A stretch of DNA of 64,000 nt, from contig NCEM01000012.1 of NCBI GenBank assembly GCA_002280725.1, positions 1 to 64,000 on the forward strand, read 5' to 3'. This document shows positions 45,497-53,832 of the stretch, in pieces (position 1 is the stretch's first letter; each line of letters starts with the position of its first letter). The position numbers and the translations under genes were made by a program. The stretch comes from Alphaproteobacteria bacterium 32-64-14 (GTDB lineage Bacteria > Pseudomonadota > Alphaproteobacteria > Caulobacterales > Hyphomonadaceae). Below the pieces are notes generated by a model, which saw only the letters and a list, made by a program, of their open reading frames with translations, searched no databases and was not told the DNA's origin.

Positions 45497-46360
45497 ATGA
45501 GCGCGCAGTTGAGCTTCAAGCCGGCCTGCTTCGAGGTTTCGATCACGGATCGCATCGCCCACGTGAAGTTCAACCGACCCGATCAGTTCAACAGCTTTTC
45601 GCGACCCGTCTGGGAGGAACTCCCCGCCATCGTGAAGGAGATTGACCGCGGCGCGCTCGCCCGCGTGATCGTGATCTCCTCGACCGGCAAGCACTTCACC
45701 TCGGGGATGGACCTTGCGGTCTTCACCCAGCCCGACGGCATCACAAGCGCCGGCGCAAAAGACCCGCACCTGCGCGCAGAGATGTTCAGGCACAATCTGG
45801 ACCGGTTGCAGGACGCCTTCACCTGTCTCGACCAGGCGCGCATCCCGGTCATCGCGTGCATCCAGGGCGGCTGCATCGGTGCGGGCGTCGACATGACATC
45901 GGCGTGCGACATACGCTTCGCGACGCAGGATGCATTCTTCTGCATCGCCGAGATCAACATCGGCATGACGGCTGACGTGGGAACATTCCCGCGGCTCTGC
46001 CACCTGATGCCGGAGGGCTGGGTGCGCCAGATTTCCTACACGGGCGAGCGTTTGCCCGCGCAACGCGCGCTCGACCTCGGCCTCGTCAACGAAGTCTTCG
46101 ATACGCACGCCGCGATGCTCGACCACGCCATGAAGGTCGCGCGCGAGATCGCCTCCAAGAGTCCCCTGGCCGTCTCGGGCTCCAAGGCGATGATCAACTA
46201 TGCGCGCGACCACACGATCGCGGATGGTCTTGACTACATCGGCGTGTGGAATGCCGCGATGCTCTCCGGCGCCCACATGGCCGAGGCGTTCAAGTCGAAA
46301 GCCGAAAAGCGCGAGGCGGATTATCCGGACCTGCTGCCCCTGAAGGACAAGGCGCTCTGA
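45497..46360 (+). CDS. Crotonase, probable delta3,5-delta2,4-dienoyl-CoA isomerase
   Basis: A 287-residue enoyl-CoA hydratase/isomerase-family protein. CIGAGVDMTSACDIRFATQD is the oxyanion/CoA region. The carboxylates expected for ECH1-type dienoyl isomerases are present: an Asp in the GVDMTSACD segment, Glu in IAEINIGMTAD and Asp in ADVGTFPRL. That pattern fits isomerisation during oxidation of odd-position double bonds better than hydration. GGGAGACGCAC precedes the ATG. The adjacent hotdog gene on the other strand may be related in function. Confidence 0.88.
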   Translation: MSAQLSFKPACFEVSITDRIAHVKFNRPDQFNSFSRPVWEELPAIVKEIDRGALARVIVISSTGKHFTSGMDLAVFTQPDGITSAGAKDPHLRAEMFRHNLDRLQDAFTCLDQARIPVIACIQGGCIGAGVDMTSACDIRFATQDAFFCIAEINIGMTADVGTFPRLCHLMPEGWVRQISYTGERLPAQRALDLGLVNEVFDTHAAMLDHAMKVAREIASKSPLAVSGSKAMINYARDHTIADGLDYIGVWNAAMLSGAHMAEAFKSKAEKREADYPDLLPLKDKAL

Positions 46361-46370
46361 ACCGCGCCTA

Positions 46371-46394
46371 TCCTTCGACAGGCTCAGGATGAGG
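46371..46394. repeat. Half copy of the REP-like palindrome
   Basis: The 24 bases match one arm of the 104-173 repeat in type (CCTCATCCTGAG, then TGTCGAA, read on the minus strand). The other arm is missing. The element overlaps the end of the hotdog gene, whose last codons and TGA stop are made from the repeat. Confidence 0.65.
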
Positions 46395-46698
46395 CCGCGC
46401 TGAACAGGCCCTGCGCCGAAAACACCATGCGCATACCGCTGCGCGCCTCGACTGACGCGAACACGATGGACCGTGCGCGCTTGTCGATGCGCGCCGTCAG
46501 CTCCACGTCTGCATCCTCAAGCGGATGCGAAGCCACGTCGAGCGCCAGCGATGTCATCCGGAATCCCGCCCCCACCGCCTCGCGCAACGCCGCAATGGCA
46601 ACTGCCGAGCAATGCTCAGCCAGCGGCGCACCGGGCCCGCCCAGTTCGGCAGGCGCAACGCGGGTCACAACGGGATGGGTCACGGAAAGCTCGGTCAT
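46384..46698 (-). CDS. Hotdog-fold protein, probably truncated by a repeat
   Basis: A 104-residue protein with hotdog-like features: GGPGAPLAEHCSAVAIAALR at the N-terminal helix, MTSLALDVASHPLEDADVEL, and SIVFASVEARSGMRMVFSAQ at the C-terminal strands. It lacks the usual thioesterase catalytic Asp/Gly signature. The last residues (AASS and the stop) are encoded by a dispersed repeat, so the C-terminus may have been altered by repeat insertion. Confidence 0.7.
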   Translation of the reverse strand: MTELSVTHPVVTRVAPAELGGPGAPLAEHCSAVAIAALREAVGAGFRMTSLALDVASHPLEDADVELTARIDKRARSIVFASVEARSGMRMVFSAQGLFSAASS

Positions 46699-46778
46699 GC
46701 GTCCTGCCTACCCCAGCGCGGACAAGCTGTTAAGCATTGCTAACCGCGCATTAACGTCTGGGGCTCTTAGCTCGCCGC

Positions 46779-47906
46779 ATGAAGATCCGGCGATTCCCCC
46801 TGATGATGGGTGTCGCGCTCGCGTGCAGCGCAGCGGCCGCGTACGCCCAGTCGGCTCCGGTGGCAGCTCCTGTTTCTTTGCCCGTCCAGGCCACGAAGAT
46901 CGAGGACATCGAAGTCGCGCAGGACGGCGATACGATCTCCATCCTCGTCAAATTCTCGGGCCAGCCTTCGGCCGCTTCCGCGCACGCCGAAGGCAAGGAC
47001 CTGAAGCTGACAATCGATGGCGTCGCCCTGCCCCATTTCACGCTGACGCCGCCCGCCGGATCGCTGGTCACGCATGTCACGGCGGTCAATGGCCAGATCA
47101 CGCTCAGCGGCGCAGCGCTGTCGTCGCCTGATATCGTGATCTATCGCCATGCTGTGCTGGTGAAGGCAAAGCTCGCCGACCCCGCCGACATCGGCGGCGC
47201 ATCCCTGATGACGGGCCGCGTTGTTGCGGCAACACCCGTTGCGAAGGTGCAGCCGCCCATACCTGTTGCGCCAGCGCCGATCCCGACGCCGCCATCGCCC
47301 AAGGCGATTTCGGTTGCTCCGCCGCCTGCGCCCATTCCCGCAGCGCCTGCACCTAAACCAGAACCCGCCGTCGCAATCGTTCCGGCGCCGCAGCCGCCGC
47401 CGGAACACCTGCACGCGCCGCCCGCTCCGGACGATGAATTGCATTCGGCGCCTGCGCCCGCGGCCCCAGCCGCCGCGCTCGCGCTCGCGACCGCGTCTAT
47501 TGCGGGGATAGACGCTGCGCGCTGCACGGCGGCAACCGATGAGCTTGCGAAAGACAGCTGGGCGCTTGGCGCCATGGGCGATGTCGCGCTGTGCCTGATC
47601 GGCCAAGGCAAGCCTGATGAGGCGCGCGCGCGTCTCGATCAGCTTGGCGCAATCACGCCGCAGGACTGGCGCGTGTCGCTGGGCCGGGCTGTGCTCGCAT
47701 CCATTGGCGGCGACACGAAAGCCGCGAACGACCTGTTCCTCGCCGCCTCGCTAGGCGCGCCGAATGACGCCGCGCGCGTGGCGCTCATCTCGCGCATTGT
47801 GCCTGACGGTGTTGTTATGCCGGAAGTTATTGCCGCCCAACCTGTCGCCGCCGCCGATCCCGCGCACGCGCCGGAACCCGACCTGCAACTCCCGCTGCCA
47901 AAATAG
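46779..47906 (+). CDS. Exported proline-rich protein with AMIN-like N-terminus
   Basis: A 375-residue protein with a signal peptide (GVALACSAAAAYAQ) and an N-terminal domain IEDIEVAQDGDTISILVKFS followed by LKLTIDGVALPHF, resembling an AMIN domain. A long Ala/Pro linker (about residues 150-235) follows, then a C-terminal region with helices like TPR (DVALCLIGQGKPDEARARLD). It may bind a cell-wall or outer-membrane component through the AMIN-like domain. Not recognised as a named family. The divergent gap of 80 bases holds both promoters. Confidence 0.75.
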   Translation: MKIRRFPLMMGVALACSAAAAYAQSAPVAAPVSLPVQATKIEDIEVAQDGDTISILVKFSGQPSAASAHAEGKDLKLTIDGVALPHFTLTPPAGSLVTHVTAVNGQITLSGAALSSPDIVIYRHAVLVKAKLADPADIGGASLMTGRVVAATPVAKVQPPIPVAPAPIPTPPSPKAISVAPPPAPIPAAPAPKPEPAVAIVPAPQPPPEHLHAPPAPDDELHSAPAPAAPAAALALATASIAGIDAARCTAATDELAKDSWALGAMGDVALCLIGQGKPDEARARLDQLGAITPQDWRVSLGRAVLASIGGDTKAANDLFLAASLGAPNDAARVALISRIVPDGVVMPEVIAAQPVAAADPAHAPEPDLQLPLPK

Positions 47907-47961
47907 CGCTGCTTCAAACGCAAAGAGGCGCGCGCGACCTATTTGGTCCGCGCTCGCTAGA

Positions 47962-48098
47962 TCTCATCTGGGAGAAGTGTCTTCCCGACGCAGCAGTCTT
48001 GGGGGGTCGGGGGGGACGGATAAGACCGCCAGCGCCGGGAAGAGCCAAGGACAAACGCCAGGGCGCTCGTCCGGTTCCCAAGAGATGGAGACTTTTTT
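47962..48098 (+). ncRNA. Putative structured small RNA with long closing stem
   Basis: Within a 321-base gap without a credible gene, TCTC-ATCT-GGGA (47962-47973) pairs with TCCC-aag-AGAT-g-GAGA (48076-48091), enclosing about 100 bases. Inside, CTTCCCG pairs with CGGGAAG and GTCTT with AAGAC, and GGACaaacGCC-ag-GGCgctcGTCC forms a separate hairpin. A run of six T follows at 48093-48098, as in an RNA ending in a U-tract. The long closed stem with internal bulges is 6S-RNA-like in shape, but no zapA or ygfA flanks it, so 6S identity is only a possibility. Confidence 0.4.
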
Positions 48099-48173
48099 CG
48101 GCTTTTGAAGGGCCGGACTGCATCTGCGCCATCACGCCTCAGGCACCCCAAAAATCCGCGTAAACTCAGCGCG

Positions 48174-48206
48174 CAAAAGAAAGCGGGCGACCCGAAGGCC
48201 GCCCGC
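48174..48206 (-). terminator. Intrinsic terminator for the gene at 48228
   Basis: GCGGGCGACC (48183-48192) and GGCCGCCCGC (48197-48206) form a 10-position stem with one mismatch and a CGAA loop. On the minus strand it is followed by TTTCTTTTG. It lies about 20 bases after the stop at 48228. Confidence 0.85.
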
Positions 48207-48227
48207 CAGCCCTAACGCTACAATTTT

Positions 48228-48650
48228 TTAGGCTACGCTACGCACTGCACTTCCTTGCACGCGCAGCGCGCCGAAGATGTCGCCGAGGTGGCCCACACCT
48301 TTCACGCCGAACGTGGATTCCGCATACGACCCGATCGCCGGGAAGAGGAGGCCGACCTCCTGATTGCCCAGGCCCGCGCGATGGAGATCGCGGATCACCT
48401 GCTCTGCAACGGCCTGACGGCCGCCCTGTGTACGCTCGATCAGGCGCGCGATCACGCCCGTGGCTGCGCCGATCTCCGCGCCCATCTGGGCTGCGAGCGT
48501 GCGCGCGCCGGGAACTCTTTCAAAAACTTCATCGGCGAGCGGGGCGCCCTGCCGGTCTGCAGCGTTGAGAATGATGCCTATTGCGGCCTCGGCGGTCTTC
48601 GCCGGAAGTCCTGTCGCTTTGGACACGTGCTTTATGAACGCATTCAGCAT
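48228..48650 (-). CDS. Small soluble protein, unknown function (DUF2267/DUF2780-like)
   Basis: A 140-residue helical protein beginning MLNAFIKHVSKATGLPAKTA with a regular series of amphipathic helices and GVIARLIERTQGGRQAVAEQ. The pattern resembles the small DUF2267/DUF2780-type proteins, but I am not certain which. The ATG at 48650 has GGAG just upstream; an in-frame ATG at 48680 lacks support. A strong terminator follows. Confidence 0.7.
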   Translation of the reverse strand: MLNAFIKHVSKATGLPAKTAEAAIGIILNAADRQGAPLADEVFERVPGARTLAAQMGAEIGAATGVIARLIERTQGGRQAVAEQVIRDLHRAGLGNQEVGLLFPAIGSYAESTFGVKGVGHLGDIFGALRVQGSAVRSVA

Positions 48651-48722
48651 CCGGACTCCGCAATCAACCAGAGGCCGCAATCTGACGGGTTAAGGTTGCC
48701 GGGGTCTTAAGCGCGCCTGCAT

Positions 48723-49511
48723 TCAGGCATCCGGGCGGCCGGTGGGATTGCAGCCGCCGAACGCTGCGGCTGGATGCCTGCCCAGCTTCGCCCAGAGCTG
48801 ATCGCCATGGGAGAAGTGCCACCACTCAGTGGGGTTATTGGCGAACCCCGCCTCGCCCATCACCCAGTAGAGCAACCTGCGATTGGCCAGCGCTTCGGCA
48901 TCCGACATCGAAATGGTCGTCTTGCGCTCGAACGCATCGGTCCAGGCATCCTCGGTGACGTCGTCGAACATACCGCCCATGAACAGCGGCTGGCGCGTCT
49001 CGCTGAAGATCAGTGTGAGATCGACCGCAGCCCCCGTCGAATGCGGCGATGGCGAGCCTGCGCCCGCGCTTGGCGCTGCCCAGTAGTGCTCCACCTCTTC
49101 CACCAGGGCGGCGCCTTCAAGGTGCGGCTGGCGCGCCTGCAGCCACGCGGGAAACCAAACGTCGTGGAAATAGCGCTGCACTGCCTGGGGCCGCCACGCA
49201 TCGAACAGGAAAAGCTCCATGCCCAGCGGAGCCAGCCGCGCATTCACCTCCGTCAACTTGGCCGCCACCGATTGGCGCATATAAAGCTCCGGTATCGAGC
49301 CCGGTACGCTGACATAATAGGGCGGGTTGTGTGGCGTGTGATAATGGTTCGCCCCCGCGATGCCGATCGTGCGCACGTCGACACAGCGCTCAATCGCCAG
49401 CGCGCCATTCGCGTCAATCGGGACCTGCGTGCGATACCCCGCCTTCAACGCATTCGCCTCAGCCGAGGACAGAACGGGGCGCCGCTTCAGGGACTGCAGG
49501 TCAAGACTCAT
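48723..49511 (-). CDS. VanX/DdpX-type D-Ala-D-Ala dipeptidase (M15)
   Basis: Hydrolyses D-alanyl-D-alanine, here in a host that makes no vancomycin-type resistance cluster. The 262-residue M15D peptidase has the zinc motif SPHSTGAAVDLTLIF and the catalytic EWWHFSHG near the C-terminus, with ELFLFDAWRPQAVQRYF as substrate segment. No signal peptide, so cytoplasmic, recycling peptidoglycan dipeptides. Its start at 49511 is divergent from the YihY gene. Confidence 0.92.
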   Translation of the reverse strand: MSLDLQSLKRRPVLSSAEANALKAGYRTQVPIDANGALAIERCVDVRTIGIAGANHYHTPHNPPYYVSVPGSIPELYMRQSVAAKLTEVNARLAPLGMELFLFDAWRPQAVQRYFHDVWFPAWLQARQPHLEGAALVEEVEHYWAAPSAGAGSPSPHSTGAAVDLTLIFSETRQPLFMGGMFDDVTEDAWTDAFERKTTISMSDAEALANRRLLYWVMGEAGFANNPTEWWHFSHGDQLWAKLGRHPAAAFGGCNPTGRPDA

Positions 49512-49588
49512 GGCGCCACATTAGGACACGGCGCGGCATCCCGGAAGCGTCGCGGAACCTATCCCACGCCGGCAACGTTTCCGCCTTG

Positions 49589-50608
49589 ATGAAGAACCGC
49601 CATAACGTGGCAACGCCTGCCGCCATCCGGCTCAAGGACTGGCGCGCAATTGTCGTGCGCGTGTTCTTTCGGGTGCTAGGCGACAATGTTGGCCTGCTGT
49701 CAGCCGGCATCGCCTTCTATGCGTTCCTCTCGGTCTTCCCCGCCATCGCAGCCGCCCTGATGATCTGGGGGCTCTTCACCGACATGACGACGCTTGGCGC
49801 GCAGCTTGGCGTGGTTCGCGAGGTCGCCCCCGATGCGTTCGATCTGGTGGCCGACCAGATGGTGGTGATCGCCACGCAGGGCGATGGCGGCCTCACTTTC
49901 GGCCTGCTGATCTCGGCGCTTCTTGCGCTATGGGGCGCCTCAGGTGGCGTCGCCGCGCTCATCCAGGCGATGAACATGGCGTATCACGAAAAGGAAAAGC
50001 GCAACTTTTTCCACCTTATCCTGCTGACGCTGGGCTTTACGTTTTCGGGCATCATCTTCGTGGCGCTGTCGATTGCAGCGATTGGCGCTGTGCCGCCAAT
50101 TCTGAAAGCACTTGCGCTTGGATCGTTTGTAGAAGCCGCCATCAATTCGATCCGCTGGCTCGTCATCATCGCGCTGTTCATAGCGGCCTGTGCCGCCATC
50201 TATCGCATCGCGCCCTCGCGCGCCCGCGCCCGCTGGCGCTGGATCGTGCCGGGGGCCATCGCCGCAGGCGTGATCTGGATGATCGCCTCCATCGCCTTCT
50301 CGGCCTACCTTGAGAATTTCAACGCCTACAACGCCACGTTCGGATCGCTTGGCGCGGTGGCCGCCCTGCTGATGTGGTTCTGGCTGTCGGCCTACGCGAT
50401 CTGCATCGGGGCGGAACTCAACGCGCAGCTTGAATTGTTCACCACGGTCGATACCACCATCGACGAGCCCACCCGACGCGGACGCCGTGGCGCCTACGTA
50501 GCGGACCATGTGGAGGCGCCTGAAGCACCGTCACCACCGACGCCTGATGCCGCTGCGCCTGTTCCGAAAACGCCGATCGCCGAAACTCCGGCTGCTGAAC
50601 AATCTTAA
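49589..50608 (+). CDS. YihY/BrkB-family membrane protein
   Basis: A 339-residue protein with six predicted membrane helices (for example LLSAGIAFYAFLSVFPAIAA and SFVEAAINSIRWLVIIALFI) and the family motif MWFWLSAYAICIGAELNAQL. A low-complexity Pro/Ala tail follows. YihY proteins were once called ribonuclease BN by mistake; their transport or structural role is unclear. No good ribosome site is seen before the ATG at 49589. Confidence 0.9.
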   Translation: MKNRHNVATPAAIRLKDWRAIVVRVFFRVLGDNVGLLSAGIAFYAFLSVFPAIAAALMIWGLFTDMTTLGAQLGVVREVAPDAFDLVADQMVVIATQGDGGLTFGLLISALLALWGASGGVAALIQAMNMAYHEKEKRNFFHLILLTLGFTFSGIIFVALSIAAIGAVPPILKALALGSFVEAAINSIRWLVIIALFIAACAAIYRIAPSRARARWRWIVPGAIAAGVIWMIASIAFSAYLENFNAYNATFGSLGAVAALLMWFWLSAYAICIGAELNAQLELFTTVDTTIDEPTRRGRRGAYVADHVEAPEAPSPPTPDAAAPVPKTPIAETPAAEQS

Positions 50609-50720
50609 AACGCCGTCAGATTCCGGAACCCTCCGGCCTTCACCGGCGTCCCTCTGCGCATCCCTTCTATGCGACCGGCATCCTGACCGGTCTTGGATCC
50701 AATGCCTGAAAGGCCACACG

Positions 50721-51260
50721 ATGAAACTCGCTCTCGCGTCCGCCGCGCTCGCGGCCATCCTCGCCAGCCCCGCATTCGCCCAGCAACCTCCGTCAACAAC
50801 CATGGCCCCGCCTGTTGCCCAGGGCAGCGTGCGCGTTGAAGGCGTGGCGGCTGAAAAGGTGCTTGGCGCGATCGACACCAAGGCGCTTGTCGACGGCGAA
50901 GCAAGCGCCCAGCCGGCTGCACAACCGGAAACCACTGCAACCGCACAGGCGACAGTGCGCGCCAGCGTCTACGCGGAGGCCCCGCAGGCGAAAACGGAAG
51001 TGACCGTCGACACCACGGTCGAGGAAACCGCAACCGCCACCATCGAGACCAAGACCGAAACCATCGCCCCGGTGCAAACTGCCCAACTCGACGCGGAAAA
51101 CCCCATCGCCGTCGAAGTGCAGGCCGTGGTCTCCGAGAAGCCGCGCTACACGACCAAGGACATCGCACAAGCGCAGCTCGATGCTGTCCTTGCGGCGCCG
51201 GCCAGCATCCCGACCACCACCATCACCACCAGGACAACCACGGTGAAACCGGGCCAGTAG
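50721..51260 (+). CDS. Exported Thr/Ala-rich protein, unknown function
   Basis: A 179-residue protein with a signal peptide (LALASAALAAILASPAFAQ) followed by a low-complexity region very rich in Thr, Ala, Glu and Val (TEVTVDTTVEETATATIETK). It has no recognisable domain and is probably disordered in the periplasm or outer surface. AAAGG precedes the ATG at 50721. It is followed by an intrinsic terminator. Confidence 0.7.
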   Translation: MKLALASAALAAILASPAFAQQPPSTTMAPPVAQGSVRVEGVAAEKVLGAIDTKALVDGEASAQPAAQPETTATAQATVRASVYAEAPQAKTEVTVDTTVEETATATIETKTETIAPVQTAQLDAENPIAVEVQAVVSEKPRYTTKDIAQAQLDAVLAAPASIPTTTITTRTTTVKPGQ

Positions 51261-51313
51261 GCAGACAGCCGGCGGCCAAACCGCCGATTTCGCACTAGCG
51301 GCAAACACGAGAG

Positions 51314-51350
51314 CCCTCTGCCAGCACCCCTGGCAGGGGGCTTGTTGTTG
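51314..51350 (+). terminator. Terminator after the Thr/Ala-rich gene
   Basis: CCCTCTGCCAG (51314-51324) and CTGGCAGGGGG (51330-51340) form a long stem with a CACCC loop, followed by CTTGTTGTTG. The tract is T-rich but interrupted, so termination may be partial. Confidence 0.7.
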
Positions 51351-51421
51351 CATTCCTCCGCAGAATGACGCTTAAGCTGCGCGCCAGAATCTCACTGAAT
51401 GCGCGGTACGGAGGATAATAC

Positions 51422-52642
51422 ATGCGTGAGGCGGTAATCGTTTCAACGGCCCGGACGGGTCTCGCCAAGTCGGTTCGCGGCGGGTTCAACATGACCCACG
51501 GCGCGGCCCTCGGCGGCCATGCGATCAAGCACGCTGTCGAGCGCGCGAAGCTCGACCCGAAAGAAGTTGAAGACGTGTATCTCGGCTGCGCCAACCCTGA
51601 AGGCGCGACCGGCGGCAACATCGCTCGCCAGGCTGCCCTGTGGGCCGACATGCCGGTCTCGGTCGCCGGCGGCACGATCAACCGCTTCTGCTCCTCGGGC
51701 CTGAACGCCATCGCGCTCGCCGCCCACCAGATTCACGACGGCGCTGACATCATGGTCGGCGGCGGCGTCGAGTCGATCTCGCTCGTCCAGTTCGCCCCGC
51801 CGCGCCCGCTGGCCGCTGACGGCCGCAACCGCGCGATCGACGAAAAGCTGATGACCAAAATCCCGGCCATCTACATGTCGATGATCGAGACAGCTGAAAT
51901 CGTCGCCGAGCGCTACAAGGTCAGCCGCGAATATCAGGACGAGTACGCCCTGCAGTCGCAGCAGCGCACCGCCGCCGCGCAAGCCGCCGGCAAGTACAAG
52001 GACGAGATCGTCCCGATGAAAACCAAGATGGCCGTCACCGACAAGGCGACGGGCGCTGTCACCATCGAAGACGCCGAAGTCACGCGCGACGATTGCAACC
52101 GCCCGCAGACGACGCTCGCCGACCTGCAGAAGCTCGCCCCCGTGTTCAAGGGCGGCCAGAAGGTCCAGGAAGGCAAATACGTCACCGCCGGCAACGCCTC
52201 GCAGTTCTCGGACGGCGGCGCAGCGCTCGTGCTGATGGAAGGCAAGGAAGCCGCCAAGCGCGGCCTCTCCCCGCTCGGCGCGTTCCGCGGCTTCGCGGTC
52301 GCCGGTTGCGAGCCTGACGAAATGGGCATCGGACCGATCTACGCCGTGCCGCGCCTGCTCAAGCGCCATGGCCTGACGGTGCAGGACATCGACCTCTGGG
52401 AACTGAACGAAGCGTTCGCTTCCCAGTGCCTCTATGCCCGCGACTTCCTCGGCATCGACCCGGAGAAGTACAACGTCAACGGCGGCTCGATCTCGATCGG
52501 CCACCCCTATGGCGTCACCGGCGCACGCTGCACGGGCCACCTGCTGCTCGAAGGCAAGCGCCGCAAGGCCAAGTATGGCGTCGTGACGATGTGCATCGGC
52601 GGCGGCCAGGGCGCTGCCGGCCTGTTCGAGATCTTCAACTGA
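51422..52642 (+). CDS. Acetyl-CoA C-acyltransferase (thiolase)
   Basis: Cleaves 3-oxoacyl-CoA (or makes acetoacetyl-CoA) with two Cys. The 406-residue thiolase has the acylated Cys in NRFCSSGLNAI, the base motif GGSISIGHPYGVTGAR and the second Cys in MCIGGGQGAAGLFE. It probably acts in fatty-acid degradation with the acyl-CoA dehydrogenase and crotonase of this window. GGAGG lies 7-11 bases upstream. A clean terminator follows. Confidence 0.95.
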   Translation: MREAVIVSTARTGLAKSVRGGFNMTHGAALGGHAIKHAVERAKLDPKEVEDVYLGCANPEGATGGNIARQAALWADMPVSVAGGTINRFCSSGLNAIALAAHQIHDGADIMVGGGVESISLVQFAPPRPLAADGRNRAIDEKLMTKIPAIYMSMIETAEIVAERYKVSREYQDEYALQSQQRTAAAQAAGKYKDEIVPMKTKMAVTDKATGAVTIEDAEVTRDDCNRPQTTLADLQKLAPVFKGGQKVQEGKYVTAGNASQFSDGGAALVLMEGKEAAKRGLSPLGAFRGFAVAGCEPDEMGIGPIYAVPRLLKRHGLTVQDIDLWELNEAFASQCLYARDFLGIDPEKYNVNGGSISIGHPYGVTGARCTGHLLLEGKRRKAKYGVVTMCIGGGQGAAGLFEIFN

Positions 52643-52665
52643 TCTGAACGCCGACACTGAAATGC

Positions 52666-52702
52666 AAACGGCCCGATGGAAACACCGGGCCGTTTTGTTT
52701 TG
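52666..52702 (+). terminator. Intrinsic terminator of the thiolase gene
   Basis: CGGCCCG (52669-52675) and CGGGCCG (52687-52693) form the core of a stem extended by AAA/TTT. TTTTGTTTT follows. It lies 27 bases after the thiolase stop and may also serve the convergent gene at 52728. Confidence 0.92.
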
Positions 52703-52727
52703 AGCGTTATGCCCGGCGCTGACGAGG

Positions 52728-53105
52728 CTAAAGCCGCAGGCCGATCCCCAGATTGAGATCGACGCCAAGGTTCAGCAGACGGCCGCCGAGATCGCGCTCA
52801 TAGACGCGGCCATCATGGGTGACGACGATCTTACGCGGGTAAGGCAGCGGCACGCCCCGCTCGTAGCGATCGCGATCATACGTCCACGCGCGGGCGGGGC
52901 AGCTGATCACGCGCTGGTCCCTGCGATCCTCGCGCCGGTTCTGCCAACCGCGATCACGCCGCATGTCGCGATAGTCTTCCATCAGGTCGGGGCAGCGCCG
53001 CGGATCGAGACGCCATTCACCTGCGCTCGCCGTCATCGGCGCGGCTATGGTCATGCCGAGCGCCAGTGCGCCCGCACGCATGAAATGTTTGGTCCGGTTC
53101 TTCAT
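52728..53105 (-). CDS. Exported basic small protein, unknown function
   Basis: A 125-residue protein with a signal peptide (MRAGALALGMTIAAPMTASA). The mature part is rich in Arg, Asp and Tyr (RDMRRDRGWQNRREDRRDQR) and has VVTHDGRVYERDLGG, ending in the repeated NLGVDLNLGIGL. The final strands could form a beta hairpin. Function unknown. GAGG precedes the ATG at 53105. Confidence 0.75.
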   Translation of the reverse strand: MKNRTKHFMRAGALALGMTIAAPMTASAGEWRLDPRRCPDLMEDYRDMRRDRGWQNRREDRRDQRVISCPARAWTYDRDRYERGVPLPYPRKIVVTHDGRVYERDLGGRLLNLGVDLNLGIGLRL

Positions 53106-53285
53106 GCTGGCCTCGTTGAACAGACATGTCCCTCCGTCGCGATTGCTGAACCGCTCATCGCGCCAACCGTTCCGCTTGCAACATGCAGTTCCCGGACAGA
53201 ATGCAGCTCGAACTGAACCCCTGTTCAGCTTGCGCCATGTATCTGCCCAAATCTGACCCGAGCGTCGTGTCATAGGAGACCGGAC

Positions 53286-53822
53286 ATGCGTATGACTGCC
53301 TTCGCCGCCTTCCTGATGCTCACCGCTTGCGATCAGGCGCCGGCGAGCGATCCGCTGCCTGCGCCTCCGGTCGTGGAGGCTGGCGCCGAAACGACTCAGG
53401 CGCCGGTTGCCGTCATCGAAGGGTGGGAGACGGATACATCCGCCTACGCCCTGATCGGCGCGACGCTTCCCGCGTTCGCGGCCAAGCATGCAGACGGACG
53501 CGACTTCGCATCCGATGTGCTGCGCGGCAGGTGGACCATCCTCGGCGTCACGGGCGCGGAGCCGCTGAGCAAGGACGAGACAACCCACGCCGCCGCCGCT
53601 TCATCCGCTGCGGATCAGGATCCCAATCTCGATTTCCTGGTTGTCTCTGTCGCCGACGCCGGCGCGCTGAAGCTTGCAGCCTTTCCCGCCTACCTGCTCG
53701 TCGGTCCCGATCTAACGATTGAGGCCTATCGTGGCGCGCTGTCATCGACGCCGCGGGATGGTATCAAACCAGTGTTCCGCGGCGTTGCTGAAATCCGCAA
53801 ACAGGTCTCGGCGCCGAACTAG
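53286..53822 (+). CDS. Putative lipoprotein with thioredoxin-like features
   Basis: A 178-residue lipoprotein (MLTAC, Cys15) with an Ala/Pro linker and a domain that resembles an AhpC/TlpA-type thioredoxin fold: ALIGATLPAFAAKHADGRDF, VLRGRWTILGVTG and FPAYLLVGPDLTIEAYRGAL. There is no CXXC, so it is not a thiol-disulfide reductase. It may be a structural or substrate-binding relative. AGGAG precedes the ATG. Confidence 0.75.
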   Translation: MRMTAFAAFLMLTACDQAPASDPLPAPPVVEAGAETTQAPVAVIEGWETDTSAYALIGATLPAFAAKHADGRDFASDVLRGRWTILGVTGAEPLSKDETTHAAAASSAADQDPNLDFLVVSVADAGALKLAAFPAYLLVGPDLTIEAYRGALSSTPRDGIKPVFRGVAEIRKQVSAPN

Positions 53823-53832
53823 CCGCCCCAGA

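Noticed and set aside
46735..46760. TTAAGC...CTAACC...TTAACG as a CtrA-binding site
   Set aside because: Spacing and half-sites do not match the TTAA-N7-TTAA consensus; only loose similarity.
47764..48108. Reading frames over 47.9-48.1 kb as protein genes
   Set aside because: Low-complexity Gly/Ser/Arg translation without domain or ribosome site on either strand; the region is better explained by RNA secondary structure.
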